A stretch of 64,000 nt of DNA from Ruminococcus sp. CAG:488 (lineage in GTDB: Bacteria; Bacillota; Clostridia; Oscillospirales; Acutalibacteraceae): contig HF999648.1 in NCBI GenBank assembly GCA_000434055.1, positions 81,597-145,596 of the forward strand, given 5' to 3'. Below are positions 41,692-49,194 of this stretch, one piece after another. The translations under genes and the position numbers were made by a program. The notes beneath the pieces were generated by a model. That model was not told the origin of the DNA and did not search any database. It saw only the letters and a program-made list of their open reading frames with translations. Every line of letters starts with the position of its first letter. The stretch's first letter is position 1.

Positions 41692-41917
41692 TAGAGTTCG
41701 CCTCCATGCTGTACTGTGCGACCGTTGCCGTTCTGCCGAAGCGGTTGCGAATCGTTATCATTTCAGTGTTGATAACATGTCCGTCACGTCGGAGGTCATA
41801 TATGCGAGCAGACAGACGTGTTGATCCCGTAAGCCGGAATGCGTCGGCAGGTGTCAGCTTTTCACCTGCGGACAGATGCTCAAGAATTATCTTTTTCTGT
41901 GTTTCACGTTCGTTCAT
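41675..41917 (-). CDS. Winged-helix DNA-binding protein
   Basis: 80 aa. QKKIILEHLSAGEKLTPADAF and GSTRLSARIYDLRRDGHVINTE form a compact winged helix-turn-helix of the HTH_39 type. Probably a regulator or replication accessory. Confidence 0.7.
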   Translation of the reverse strand: MNERETQKKIILEHLSAGEKLTPADAFRLTGSTRLSARIYDLRRDGHVINTEMITIRNRFGRTATVAQYSMEANSIEQVQ

Positions 41918-41920
41918 TTC

Positions 41921-42601
41921 TTACCTCCCCGGATATACCGGTAGCTTTTCTGCTCTTCTCATGATCTCGTCCATATCATAGCTCGGCTTCTTCCTTTCAT
42001 CGCCGCCGTCACGTCTCCACCAATTCCGAATTGTAGAATAGTGGCTGCGATACATTTTCCCCGTTGACGCCATGTAATCGCTGAGCTTTTCGATATACTC
42101 GTTGCGTTTGCTTACACCCATTTGCTCAGCCAAACGCTTATATTCGTCATCAGTCAGCATAACATTGCCATTTTCACCGTATTTTTTCTTTGGTGGGGGC
42201 GTGCTTTCTCTGGTACTCTCTTTAAAATCAGACTCAGTATCAGTATCAGTATCAGACTCAGTATCGGCTTTTTTGGGTTTTTCAGAAAACCCTTCGGTTT
42301 TTTCAATAACCGTTCGGTTTTTTGGGTTTTCTTCGGTTTCTTTTTTTGGCCTGCCACCCTTTGCTCCGTTAAGTCTGTTTGCCTGTATAACCTTTTCATA
42401 ATTCTCATTTGCACTATCTATGTACTTTTTTATGCGTTTAAAATACATCTTCATTGCTCGGTCAGAGAATTCCGTTTCTTTTTGTTCATTTGCATATATA
42501 AGAATTGCCTTAAATAGTTCGCCAGCCTCGGCATCGGTGAAATCCTCGAGGTCTTCAATGCAATCTGTAGGCAAAACAAAGCTTGTCTTTTTTTCTGCCA
42601 T
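41921..42601 (-). CDS. DUF6291-type replication initiation-like phage protein
   Basis: 226 aa. N-terminal DUF6291 features: FVLPTDCIEDLEDFTDAEAGE and NRLNGAKGGRPKKE; an Asp/Glu/Thr-rich disordered linker (repeated DTDTESD) in the middle; C-terminal NEYIEKLSDYMASTGKMYRS and HYSTIRNWWRRDGG as in phage replisome organisers. No helicase loader gene accompanies it. It likely recruits host replication proteins at a phage origin. Confidence 0.7.
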   Translation of the reverse strand: MAEKKTSFVLPTDCIEDLEDFTDAEAGELFKAILIYANEQKETEFSDRAMKMYFKRIKKYIDSANENYEKVIQANRLNGAKGGRPKKETEENPKNRTVIEKTEGFSEKPKKADTESDTDTDTESDFKESTRESTPPPKKKYGENGNVMLTDDEYKRLAEQMGVSKRNEYIEKLSDYMASTGKMYRSHYSTIRNWWRRDGGDERKKPSYDMDEIMRRAEKLPVYPGR

Positions 42602-42610
42602 AAGTCCTCC

Positions 42611-42793
42611 TTAATAACCGAATTTCAGTTGCCTTTTAATTTCTTCACATGTCGTCAAATCCGTTATAACGTGGCAGTCTTTAAGGCATACTGCCCCACT
42701 TTCTCTGAACTGGTAATACTGACAATAGAAGCAATTAAAAGGAACTAAAACATACTGTTCAATCTTTCCACGATGCTTCATTGAAACTTCCAT
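42611..42793 (-). CDS. 60-aa Cys-rich phage protein
   Basis: Contains CFYCQYYQFRESGAVCLKDC, a four- to five-cysteine putative zinc site, then CEEIKRQLKFGY. GAGGTG ribosome site. Unknown role. Confidence 0.6.
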   Translation of the reverse strand: MEVSMKHRGKIEQYVLVPFNCFYCQYYQFRESGAVCLKDCHVITDLTTCEEIKRQLKFGY

Positions 42794-42803
42794 GATTCAC
42801 ACC

Positions 42804-43211
42804 TCAGAACGGGAGATCCTCATCACCGGATATCTCTTCAAAATCGTCTGAACTTGCCTGAGTATAGTTTGGTTCAGCATTGTTTGCGCTCACCTTTTCA
42901 CCGCAGAAACTTGCCTGTTCAACAATAACCTCAACAGCTATTCTCTTGTTACCGTTTTTGTCCTGATAATTTCGTGTCTGAATAGATCCGGTAACGGCAA
43001 TCATATTACCCTTCTGAAAATATTTTGTGATAAATTCAGCGGTCTTTCTCCATGCAACGCAGTTGATGAAATCGGCCTGACGCTGTTCTCCCTGCCGAGC
43101 GTATGAACGCTCAACAGCAAGTGTGAAGCTTGTAACGGCATTCTGCTGCGGTGTGCATTTAAGCTCAGGGGTCGCAACGAGGCGACCTATAAGCACAACA
43201 TTGTTTATCAT
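42804..43211 (-). CDS. ssb: Single-stranded DNA-binding protein
   Basis: 135 aa. OB-fold motifs MINNVVLIGRLVATPELK, FINCVAWRKTAEFITKYFQKG, MIAVTGSIQTRNYQDKNG and a C-terminal acidic tip EDLPF that binds partner proteins. Expected partner of the Rad52-like annealing protein encoded three genes upstream. Confidence 0.94.
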   Translation of the reverse strand: MINNVVLIGRLVATPELKCTPQQNAVTSFTLAVERSYARQGEQRQADFINCVAWRKTAEFITKYFQKGNMIAVTGSIQTRNYQDKNGNKRIAVEVIVEQASFCGEKVSANNAEPNYTQASSDDFEEISGDEDLPF

Positions 43212-43212
43212 A

Positions 43213-43518
43213 TTAAAACCTCCATTTTCGGTAAATAAGTTTGTTTTCGTCCCATGCGGGATATTTTTTCATAAGATAGTTCCTAATAAATTCTTTGTAA
43301 GTTGCTCGCTTGTCTGACTGGTCATATTCTCGGTGACAGCTCGGACAAAGCGTAACGATATTTTCTTCAATTCCAAGTCCGCCCTGTGACCGTGCTATAT
43401 AATGAGCGTTAGGCTGTCCCTGCGAACTTTCGCAAATAATACAACGGTAGCCGTCACGCTCATACACAGCACATTTAACACTCTTAGAAATTGATGTAGC
43501 CTTAGTTTGTTTGTGCAT
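43213..43518 (-). CDS. HNH endonuclease
   Basis: 101 aa from ATG 43518 (GGAGG six bases before). The HNH core is YERDGYRCIICES, NAHYIARSQGGLG and NIVTLCPSCHREYDQSDKR, with CxxC and CxxCH zinc ligands. In phages such small HNH proteins act in recombination or packaging. Overlaps the previous gene by 17 bases. Confidence 0.85.
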   Translation of the reverse strand: MHKQTKATSISKSVKCAVYERDGYRCIICESSQGQPNAHYIARSQGGLGIEENIVTLCPSCHREYDQSDKRATYKEFIRNYLMKKYPAWDENKLIYRKWRF

Positions 43519-44050
43519 CTTCTTCCTCCCAAAGCGACACCATAAGAGCGATTTCATCGGGCGTTTTTGTCTCAATTCCTTGTTCTTTACATTCTGTTAC
43601 CGCAAGCTCAATCAAATTTGACATTTGCTTTGTATCGTAAGTTGATGAGCCTTTATAAAACATAACATAAGAATATTCATCGTCACATTGTCCTAAATCG
43701 TCTGCAATCCAACCTAACCCGTTATGTTGCCAGCTTTTAATTACCGCTGTCACTTCAGATGTTCTAACAAGAAGAACATAGAAATTATCGCCTATGCCTC
43801 TGATGAACTCTCTGTAAAGGTCAAGCTTCGGTATATTGAGTTTGGCGGCAAGCTTAGTGAGAAGCACCCAAAAATACGCATTTGCATTTAAACTTCGCTT
43901 TTCTCTGTATTCTTTTATCTCGGCGGTATATATCTTTCCGTCCTTCATTGAATCGCATATCTTTCGTGCCTGCTCAATTTGAACAGGCAACATAAGATAT
44001 GAACCGCTTGAATCAATAAACCATTTGGCTTTTGTGGTTTTAACTTTCAT
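43502..44050 (-). CDS. Conserved phage recombination-region protein (NinB-like?)
   Basis: 182 aa. REKRSLNANAYFWVLLTKLAAK and YGSSTYDTKQM-type sequence (here FYKGSSTYDTKQMSNLIELAV) mark a phage family often placed beside Rad52-like genes and annotated NinB-like. The fold assignment is tentative. GLGW near the middle is also typical. Confidence 0.65.
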   Translation of the reverse strand: MKVKTTKAKWFIDSSGSYLMLPVQIEQARKICDSMKDGKIYTAEIKEYREKRSLNANAYFWVLLTKLAAKLNIPKLDLYREFIRGIGDNFYVLLVRTSEVTAVIKSWQHNGLGWIADDLGQCDDEYSYVMFYKGSSTYDTKQMSNLIELAVTECKEQGIETKTPDEIALMVSLWEEEDAQTN

Positions 44051-44822
44051 TGGCTTTCCTTATCCATTTTGTAAGGACTGAACCTGCTTTTTGAAGCTGA
44101 TCAAGAGTGAAATCGGATAAATCAGTACCGGGATTAACATACACATTCTGTGATGCATAGAGAGAACTCATAACCTCAGCCTTAGTCTTGCCTCTCATCT
44201 GTGCGAACTCTGAAACGAGCTTGTCTACCTCAACAATCATGTTGTTTCTCGGGTCTGTTCTTTGAGGCTTTGTAGGCTCACTTGCAGAATTAGATACAGG
44301 CTTGTCCGAATAAGAGAAAACACACTTTTTTGATTTCGTGTTTATAATTACAAGCTCTGCTATACGCTTGTTCTCAACCGTCATTTTTGTGACCTTGAAT
44401 TTGTCATAAGTGGTCATTTTTCCGTTTTTCTCAAACGCTTTATAATTCGGTGTACCGTCATTATTTGCAGCCGGTATGTAAATGAGCGGTGCAGTGTATA
44501 GCTCTCTACCTATACCCCAGTTCACGCAGGCACGTTTGAAGCTGTCGGAGCTTTCGCCCTTTTGCTTCTCCGTGTAGCTCTCTGTTCCACAGTCACTTTT
44601 CCAAACCCAGTCAGAAGTTGTTTCACATTTAATGCCGACACGACAATATAAGTTGCCTTTAACTTCGTAATGTTCACGCTGCCAACGTTCGGTCCCGACA
44701 GTTTCGTCAAGGATCGCCATATCACACCGTGCATCTTTATATAAGAGCAGTGTCAAGCCCTTTTCATTAACCGTTCCGATACGTGCATCAATTTCGTTTG
44801 CCGTTAAGTCTCTGAAAATCAT
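44040..44822 (-). CDS. Rad52/Sak-type single-strand annealing protein
   Basis: 260 aa. The Rad52 core is visible: LTANEIDARIG at the start, then ESSDSFKRACVNWGIGRELY, the conserved helix of the Sak branch. A linker rich in Ser/Pro separates it from a C-terminal helical domain. It anneals complementary ssDNA during phage recombination, with Gp157 and Ssb encoded on both sides. Confidence 0.85.
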   Translation of the reverse strand: MIFRDLTANEIDARIGTVNEKGLTLLLYKDARCDMAILDETVGTERWQREHYEVKGNLYCRVGIKCETTSDWVWKSDCGTESYTEKQKGESSDSFKRACVNWGIGRELYTAPLIYIPAANNDGTPNYKAFEKNGKMTTYDKFKVTKMTVENKRIAELVIINTKSKKCVFSYSDKPVSNSASEPTKPQRTDPRNNMIVEVDKLVSEFAQMRGKTKAEVMSSLYASQNVYVNPGTDLSDFTLDQLQKAGSVLTKWIRKANES

Positions 44823-45295
44823 TTGATCCTCACTCCTGTATTCGTCTGCAATTCTGCGCCCGCAACCTCGCCGCCTGCCATAAGCTCGGAACGTATAGCG
44901 GCTTTGTCTATCTTTGCCGGTTGCTCAATAAGAAAGCGAGTGGGAATATCAGCTTCGTTATTGATTACGACAGCTTTGCTTGATGATAAAGCAATGGCAA
45001 ATACGCCCGCTTTGCTTTTCTGCGTTCCCGTCGCCTGCATAAAATCAATAATTGAGGATTTAATACGCTTAACGCCGTTTTCTGCTGTTTTCTGTCTTGC
45101 AGCAAGACGGTCTTTTTCTTTCTTAAACTTTTCCGCATCTGCTTCAAGCTCTCGGATAACCACGCAGCAGCTTTCAAGCTTTTCTTCTGAACCCATTGCT
45201 TCAAGTGTGTCTTTTACTGTTTCTTCGTCGATTTCATCTGCGGTCAAAAGAGCATAAAGCTCATTTGCTGCGGCTGTCATTTCGTAAAGGTTCAT
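44819..45295 (-). CDS. Siphovirus Gp157 family protein
   Basis: 158 aa, coiled coil in the middle (ADAEKFKKEKDRLAARQKTAENG) with the family start MNLYEMTAAANELYALLTADE and end of the type IPTRFLIEQPAKIDKAAIRS. Usually encoded before the annealing protein. Exact role unclear. Confidence 0.85.
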   Translation of the reverse strand: MNLYEMTAAANELYALLTADEIDEETVKDTLEAMGSEEKLESCCVVIRELEADAEKFKKEKDRLAARQKTAENGVKRIKSSIIDFMQATGTQKSKAGVFAIALSSSKAVVINNEADIPTRFLIEQPAKIDKAAIRSELMAGGEVAGAELQTNTGVRIK

Positions 45296-45428
45296 TGTGT
45301 ACTCCTTTCATTATGAGAAAAAGTGTATTTATATTTTTGTTGATGTATTCCGCCTGCCTCTGAGACATTTCAAAAGGAACATTTCTTCCCTTTTCTGCGG
45401 CAAGCTCGTCTGCTTCTTGATAATTCAT
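45261..45428 (-). CDS. 55-aa phage ORF, unknown
   Basis: ATG 45428 after AGGAGAAGTT. Starts MNYQEADELAAEKGRNVPF; the C-terminal 14 residues overlap the start of the Gp157 gene in another frame. Acidic-helical first half. No family recognised. Confidence 0.5.
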   Translation of the reverse strand: MNYQEADELAAEKGRNVPFEMSQRQAEYINKNINTLFLIMKGVHNEPLRNDSRSK

Positions 45429-45440
45429 AACTTCTCCTAT

Positions 45441-45468
45441 TTGACAAATTTAATTGTTGTGGTATAAT
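45441..45468 (+). promoter_or_regulatory. Strong promoter antisense to the early operon
   Basis: Plus strand TTGACA (45441-45446), 16-bp spacer, TATAAT (45463-45468): perfect hexamers on the strand opposite to all nearby genes. Confidence 0.7.
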
Positions 45469-45474
45469 GAAAGC

Positions 45475-45538
45475 GAATAGTGACACATATTCACTTCCTT
45501 AGAACTCGTTCAGTTGCGCTGCTGGGCGGGTTCTTTTC
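45475..45538 (+). ncRNA. Candidate ~65-nt antisense RNA
   Basis: From the plus-strand promoter to a hairpin AGAACTCG/CGGGTTCT (45501-45534) followed by TTTTCC. It also holds an AGTGA/TCACT hairpin at its 5' end and overlaps the 3' end of the coiled-coil gene at 45491. Confidence 0.45.
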
Positions 45539-45787
45539 CTTTATCAGGACATTCTCTGCGTTGGCTTCAAAGTGTGCCTGTCTGAGCTGCTCAAGCTCGA
45601 CCTGATAGCGGCGGTTCTTCATGTTGGCAGTGTCAAGCTTCTTTGCAAGCCTGACGATCTCGGCATCTCGCTCGGCGTTGATGTTGTAAAGCTTGTCCTT
45701 GATCGCCTGATATCCGCCGAAGAAAAACGCCGCCGTGAACATGCTGCCGAAAAATCCCGCAAAAAATATCCAGAAAAACAAATCCAT
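45491..45787 (-). CDS. Membrane-anchored coiled-coil phage protein
   Basis: 98 aa. One N-terminal membrane span (FFWIFFAGFFGSMFTAAFFFGG) then a coiled coil (RDAEIVRLAKKLDTANMKN). Early prophage gene after the excisionase-like gene. Function unknown; might tether a complex at the membrane. Confidence 0.6.
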   Translation of the reverse strand: MDLFFWIFFAGFFGSMFTAAFFFGGYQAIKDKLYNINAERDAEIVRLAKKLDTANMKNRRYQVELEQLRQAHFEANAENVLIKEKNPPSSATERVLRK

Positions 45788-45806
45788 TGCTTATCCCTCC
45801 TTTCTG

Positions 45807-45986
45807 TTATGCACCTAAGTATTTGATAACATTTGATTTGTAAATGCGCCATTTTTTTCCGACTTTTGCTCCTTTGATTGTGCCCTTTTGCAACAGTCCT
45901 CTGACCGTCTTTTCGCTCAACTTGAGAAAGCAACACAATTCATTAAGGGTAAAAACTTCGTCGTAATAATCAATCTTCTGTTTCAT
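45807..45986 (-). CDS. Excisionase-like HTH protein
   Basis: 59 aa from ATG 45986 (GAGGAGGTGCGAA). FTLNELCCFLKLSEKTVRGLLQKGTIKGAKVGKKWRI is a MerR/Xis-type winged helix (HTH_17). Likely directs excision with the integrase or acts as an early regulator. Confidence 0.75.
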   Translation of the reverse strand: MKQKIDYYDEVFTLNELCCFLKLSEKTVRGLLQKGTIKGAKVGKKWRIYKSNVIKYLGA

Positions 45987-46062
45987 TTCGCACCTCCTCA
46001 TTTTTTATTTGGTGGTTCATAAAGGTTGTATCGCCGTTCTGAGTGTGATTACCGTTTTTCAT
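45970..46062 (-). CDS. 30-aa hydrophilic ORF
   Basis: ATG 46062 after AAGGAGTGTCAATT; MKNGNHTQNGDTTFMNHQ and twelve more residues, ending just inside the excisionase-like gene. Good ribosome site, but no sequence signature; may be a leader for coupling. Confidence 0.35.
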   Translation of the reverse strand: MKNGNHTQNGDTTFMNHQIKNEEVRNETED

Positions 46063-46098
46063 AATTGACACTCCTTATTGATGTGAGTTGCTTTCACT

Positions 46099-46128
46099 CT
46101 GTTGTAATTCTTCCTTGCTTTGTGCTAT
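46099..46128 (+). promoter_or_regulatory. Promoter of the plus-strand membrane protein gene
   Basis: TTGTAA, 18-bp spacer, TATAAT about 20 bases before AAAGGAGGTGAAAAT and ATG 46154. Confidence 0.5.
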
Positions 46129-46153
46129 AATCACCTCAAAGGAGGTGAAAATA

Positions 46154-46603
46154 ATGGAATTTAATTTAACTGTTACAATATCGGTTATCATTGCTCTTGT
46201 TGCGCTTGTCTCTCCAATAGCCGTAGCGATATTAAACAACCGTTATCAAGCAAGACTTCGCAAAATGGAGTTACAGCACGATTTAGAAGTCAAGCAAATG
46301 GATTTGTATTACTCTGAAAAGAAACAAGCATTTTATGATTTACTAAAAATCGCAGGTGTATATCGGATAGACCCTGATCGCCCTAATCTTGAACGTTTAC
46401 AATCCGCAGCCTATTCAGCAATACTGTTTTGTAACCAAGAAAATAAAGCTAAAATTCAGTCCTTTGTTAAATTGGCAAATGAACAATTTGCTCAATCAAT
46501 TCCAATTGATGAACGGATAAAGTATTGCGAAGCCTTATATAGCTTGTCATCCGTATTGAATGACGAACTTATCAAGCTGAAAAATTCTCATAAAGCCAAT
46601 TGA
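46154..46603 (+). CDS. Lysogeny-oriented membrane protein, unknown
   Basis: 149 aa. N-terminal span (TVTISVIIALVALVSPIAVAIL), then a charged helical region and a helical C-terminal domain (LLKIAGVYRIDPDRPNLERLQ). It alone is on the plus strand within the early minus-strand operon and has its own promoter, so it is probably expressed in the lysogen. Superinfection exclusion or another conversion trait is possible but unproven. Its 3' end overlaps the convergent small gene. Confidence 0.6.
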   Translation: MEFNLTVTISVIIALVALVSPIAVAILNNRYQARLRKMELQHDLEVKQMDLYYSEKKQAFYDLLKIAGVYRIDPDRPNLERLQSAAYSAILFCNQENKAKIQSFVKLANEQFAQSIPIDERIKYCEALYSLSSVLNDELIKLKNSHKAN

Positions 46604-46739
46604 AAAACAAAGTGAAAAGTGTAGCTATTATCGCAGCGTATATTGCATAAGCCTTCCACGCTTGACTTATATGCTGCATTATCAATGTGCCGATAATTGC
46701 AACCCACCATATAAGCAGTGATAATATTGCCGGTGTCAT
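46572..46739 (-). CDS. 55-aa two-span membrane peptide
   Basis: ATG 46739 with AGGAGG six bases before. Two hydrophobic spans (AILSLLIWWVAIIGTLIM and AYAIYAAIIATLFTLFF). Overlaps the convergent plus-strand gene by 32 bases. Unknown. Confidence 0.5.
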   Translation of the reverse strand: MTPAILSLLIWWVAIIGTLIMQHISQAWKAYAIYAAIIATLFTLFFNWLYENFSA

Positions 46740-46771
46740 ACGAAGCCTCCTGTTCTTGCGTTTACGCGGCA

Positions 46772-46957
46772 TTATTGTACGAGTTCGTCCATCGTTACGC
46801 CGAGATAATCGGAAATGCGTTTCAGCAAAGTCACCGACGGAGCTTTGAACCCCTTTACAATGTAGCTTATCATCGCTTGTGAAACGCCCACATTCTCGGC
46901 AAGCTCGGTTTGTGATATTCCTTTTTCTTTAAGCAGAAGCTTAATTTTTTTCGTCAT
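46772..46957 (-). CDS. Cro-like XRE regulator
   Basis: 61 aa, a bare helix-turn-helix: LLKEKGISQTELAENVGVSQAMISYIVKGFKAPS. Starts after AAGGAGGTGAGGAT. Likely binds the operators at 47032-47090 just upstream and controls early genes. Confidence 0.85.
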   Translation of the reverse strand: MTKKIKLLLKEKGISQTELAENVGVSQAMISYIVKGFKAPSVTLLKRISDYLGVTMDELVQ

Positions 46958-47031
46958 ATCCTCACCTCCTTGAAGTCCTTGCGGCTTTTCTTTTGCCTTT
47001 GCATCGTCTTGACCTCCCTGACTTTATTGTT

Positions 47032-47090
47032 AAGCCGTTGTGCTTAACTTGGTTATATTATAAAGCCTAATTAGGCGGAGCCTAATTAAC
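47032..47090. promoter_or_regulatory. Operator-like inverted repeats upstream of the Cro-like gene
   Basis: TTAAGC and GCTTAA flank six bases (47032-47049). Palindrome CCTAATTAGG (47066-47075) is followed by the half-conserved CCTAATTAAC (47081-47090), with a TATAAT-like box between the two groups on the minus strand. Confidence 0.5.
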
Positions 47091-47219
47091 CAAAAGTCAA
47101 CACCTTTTTACAAAAATCCTATTTTTTTGACATATTGCATAAAATCGATATTTCATTTGTAATATCCACGCCGTCCGATTTGTACTTCGTGTAAAAAGCT
47201 TTTTATTACGTTTATTTAT

Positions 47220-47235
47220 CTATAGATATCTATAG
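47220..47235. promoter_or_regulatory. Perfect 16-bp operator palindrome
   Basis: CTATAGATATCTATAG directly after the DUF739 gene stop. The same palindrome with one mismatch lies in the divergent switch region at 47776-47791, so both are probably bound by the S24 repressor or the DUF739 protein. Confidence 0.7.
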
Positions 47236-47451
47236 TCAGCGTGCAAAAAAATAAGTGTCGATACACTCATCGGGAATAGCAAGACAATCGCAAATACCGC
47301 TTATCTCGGACTGTTTAAACGGTCTTTTATTGTTAAGACTGAGATTAAGAGATGTATCGCTTATTCCCAATCTTCCGGCAAGCTCTGACTGCGTGATCTT
47401 CTTCTCACGCAGCCGACCGAGAAGCTTGGAATAATCGTAAACATAGTTCAC
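47236..47451 (-). CDS. DUF739-family Cro-like HTH regulator
   Basis: 71 aa from GTG 47451 (AAGGAGG eight bases before). VYDYSKLLGRLREKKITQSELAG, then SDTSLNLSLNNKRPFKQSEI, the hallmark of phage DUF739 proteins. Likely the antagonist of the S24 repressor in the lysis/lysogeny switch. Coupled to the 29-aa gene by a GTGA overlap. Confidence 0.8.
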   Translation of the reverse strand: MNYVYDYSKLLGRLREKKITQSELAGRLGISDTSLNLSLNNKRPFKQSEISGICDCLAIPDECIDTYFFAR

Positions 47452-47537
47452 TCTTTCCACCTCCTTAAAATCATCAAAATGACTGCGATATCGCCGATAA
47501 TTACAGCTATATCAAGCAATAACGATACTTTTTCCAT
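47448..47537 (-). CDS. 29-aa single-span membrane peptide
   Basis: ATG 47537 after AGAGGTGCTATTT. MEKVSLLLDIAVIIGDIAV plus a hydrophobic end and RRWKE. Second gene of the early operon. Unknown. Confidence 0.45.
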   Translation of the reverse strand: MEKVSLLLDIAVIIGDIAVILMILRRWKE

Positions 47538-47614
47538 AAATAGCACCTCTTTATATATTGACAATGAGAGCAAAATAATATATGATAACCATACAGGGGC
47601 TTTCGCCCCTGCGC

Positions 47615-47740
47615 TTATCCCGATAACAGTTTGTTGATTATTTCAACAACCGTTGAGATAAGCTGTATTATGGCGGTTGCAAGAAGCACCTTTTCGGTAG
47701 TGGTGGGGTTCTTGCGACCGTTTTTCTTTTGCTTACTCAC
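47615..47740 (-). CDS. 41-aa small early phage protein, holin-like-toxin type
   Basis: GTG 47740 with AAGGAGGTGAACACA. Basic N-terminus SKQKKNGRKNPTTTEKVLL then amphipathic hydrophobic helix ending NKLLSG. First gene of the early operon. Short proteins with this basic-then-hydrophobic layout occur in Firmicutes phages. Function unknown. Confidence 0.55.
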   Translation of the reverse strand: MSKQKKNGRKNPTTTEKVLLATAIIQLISTVVEIINKLLSG

Positions 47741-47766
47741 TGTGTTCACCTCCTTGGTATGGATAG

Positions 47767-47795
47767 ATTATATCACTATAGATATCTAAAGTCAA
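47767..47795 (-). promoter_or_regulatory. Early lytic promoter (PR-like) with embedded operator
   Basis: Minus strand TTGACT (47790-47795), 17-bp spacer, TATAAT (47767-47772). Operator CTATAGATATCTAAAG (47776-47791) fills the spacer, so repressor binding would block it. Confidence 0.8.
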
Positions 47796-47835
47796 TAGCT
47801 TTTTGAAAAAAACTTTTAAATTTTTAAAGTTTTTC

Positions 47836-47864
47836 TTGAAATATCTAAATATTTGTGATATTAT
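47836..47864 (+). promoter_or_regulatory. Repressor maintenance promoter (PRM-like)
   Basis: TTGAAA (47836-47841), 17-bp spacer, TATTAT (47859-47864), with an AAATATCTAAATATTT near-palindrome across the -35 and spacer. Confidence 0.7.
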
Positions 47865-47885
47865 AAATCTACCAGAGGTGATTAC

Positions 47886-48545
47886 ATGGCTGAATTTAAA
47901 GACAGATTAAAAGAGGCGTTAGCCATAAGAAAAATGTCTGCCGCTGAGCTGGCAAGATTATCTCAAGTAAATGAGGGTGCAATAAGCCAATATAAAAAGG
48001 GTGCATATAAGGCAACGCAAGAAAATCTTGACAGGCTTGCCAAAACATTAAATGTATCTATAGCGTGGCTTATGGGTGCTGACGTGCCGATGGAGAAGGA
48101 ATACAAGCTCGTTTCCCCTACCGTAACGGACGATGTTGTAACATTTCCCGTTATCGGAGAAATCGCCGCAGGTTATAACTGCGTTGCCAACGAAGATTGG
48201 AGCGGTGACACGGTTGAAGTTCCGACAAGCTATTTAAAAGGCAGACCTAAATCCGATTATATGGTATTAAAGGTTCACGGCGATTCGATGTATCCTTTAT
48301 ATCAGGACGGCGACACGGTGCTTATTTTAAAGCAAAGCACGCTTGACCGAAGCGGTGACATCGGTGCTATCATCTATGAAGATGAGTGTGCCACGCTGAA
48401 AAAGATCGAGTTTGTTCACGGCGAGGATTGGCTACGCCTTGTGCCGCTCAATCCGCTATATAAGCCCGAAACCATAGAAAACGAAGCCCTCGAACACTGC
48501 CGTGTTATCGGCGTGCCGAGGCTGCTTATAAGAGAAATTGATTAA
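47886..48545 (+). CDS. S24-family (LexA/CI-like) phage repressor
   Basis: 219 aa. N-terminal HTH (AIRKMSAAELARLSQVNEGAISQYK). C-terminal S24 peptidase domain: cleavage site Ala95-Gly96 in GEIAAGYN, catalytic Ser134 in GDSMYPLYQDGD, catalytic Lys at about 172 in ATLKKIE. RecA-stimulated self-cleavage would trigger induction. It stands divergently from the early operon with shared operators. Confidence 0.93.
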   Translation: MAEFKDRLKEALAIRKMSAAELARLSQVNEGAISQYKKGAYKATQENLDRLAKTLNVSIAWLMGADVPMEKEYKLVSPTVTDDVVTFPVIGEIAAGYNCVANEDWSGDTVEVPTSYLKGRPKSDYMVLKVHGDSMYPLYQDGDTVLILKQSTLDRSGDIGAIIYEDECATLKKIEFVHGEDWLRLVPLNPLYKPETIENEALEHCRVIGVPRLLIREID

Positions 48546-48604
48546 CTTTAGTTCATAACCGCCTTGCGGTGTGATAAATGACTTTAATTGAAAGGGTGTT
48601 AAAA

Positions 48605-49180
48605 ATGGGATTTATTCCGATGGTTTGTCCGCAATGCGGTGCACAGGTTCAGTTGGACGATTCGAGAGAATTTGGCTTCTGTTCCTATTGCGGCACAAAA
48701 ATTGTGCAGGAAAAGGTAGTCGTCGAACATCGTGGAAGTGTTGGCGTTGACCATTCCGGTGAAATTGATAATCTTCTTCGCAGAGCTTCCGAATATATGC
48801 AAAGAGGTGACACCGACGGAGCAGAGATCTATTACAATCGTGTTTTAGACTTAGATTTTGATAACGAGATTGCACGGAACGCAATGGAGAGATTAAATCA
48901 AATCGTAAAAGAACCAAATCTTTTCATTACAGCAACAACAGGAAAGCTTTACAATAAAAAGGCAAGTATCCGTATAAAAATCGACGGCATAGATTACGGT
49001 ACAATTTTTAACGGCAATACAGGCTCTTATAAATTAAATGTCGGTACACACAAAATACGATTAAAAATTAACAGCGTACCTTTTTACAAATTAGATTTTA
49101 ATGTTGAAATTAAAAATCGATTTACAAAACTACAATATGTCGCTACATGTAAAATTGGCAACGTAATAGAAATAAAATAA
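48605..49180 (+). CDS. Zinc-ribbon/TPR-like protein of the lysogeny module
   Basis: 191 aa. N-terminal zinc ribbon (MVCPQCGAQVQLDD ... FCSYCGTK), a TPR-like helical stretch (EYMQRGDTDGAEIYYNRVLDL) and a C-terminal beta domain (IKIDGIDYGTIFNGNTGSYKL). AAAGGGTG precedes ATG 48605; an upstream ATG at 48578 has no good ribosome site. Such proteins resemble host zinc-ribbon signalling proteins. Role in the prophage unknown. Confidence 0.65.
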   Translation: MGFIPMVCPQCGAQVQLDDSREFGFCSYCGTKIVQEKVVVEHRGSVGVDHSGEIDNLLRRASEYMQRGDTDGAEIYYNRVLDLDFDNEIARNAMERLNQIVKEPNLFITATTGKLYNKKASIRIKIDGIDYGTIFNGNTGSYKLNVGTHKIRLKINSVPFYKLDFNVEIKNRFTKLQYVATCKIGNVIEIK

Positions 49181-49194
49181 CGGAGATATTGAAA

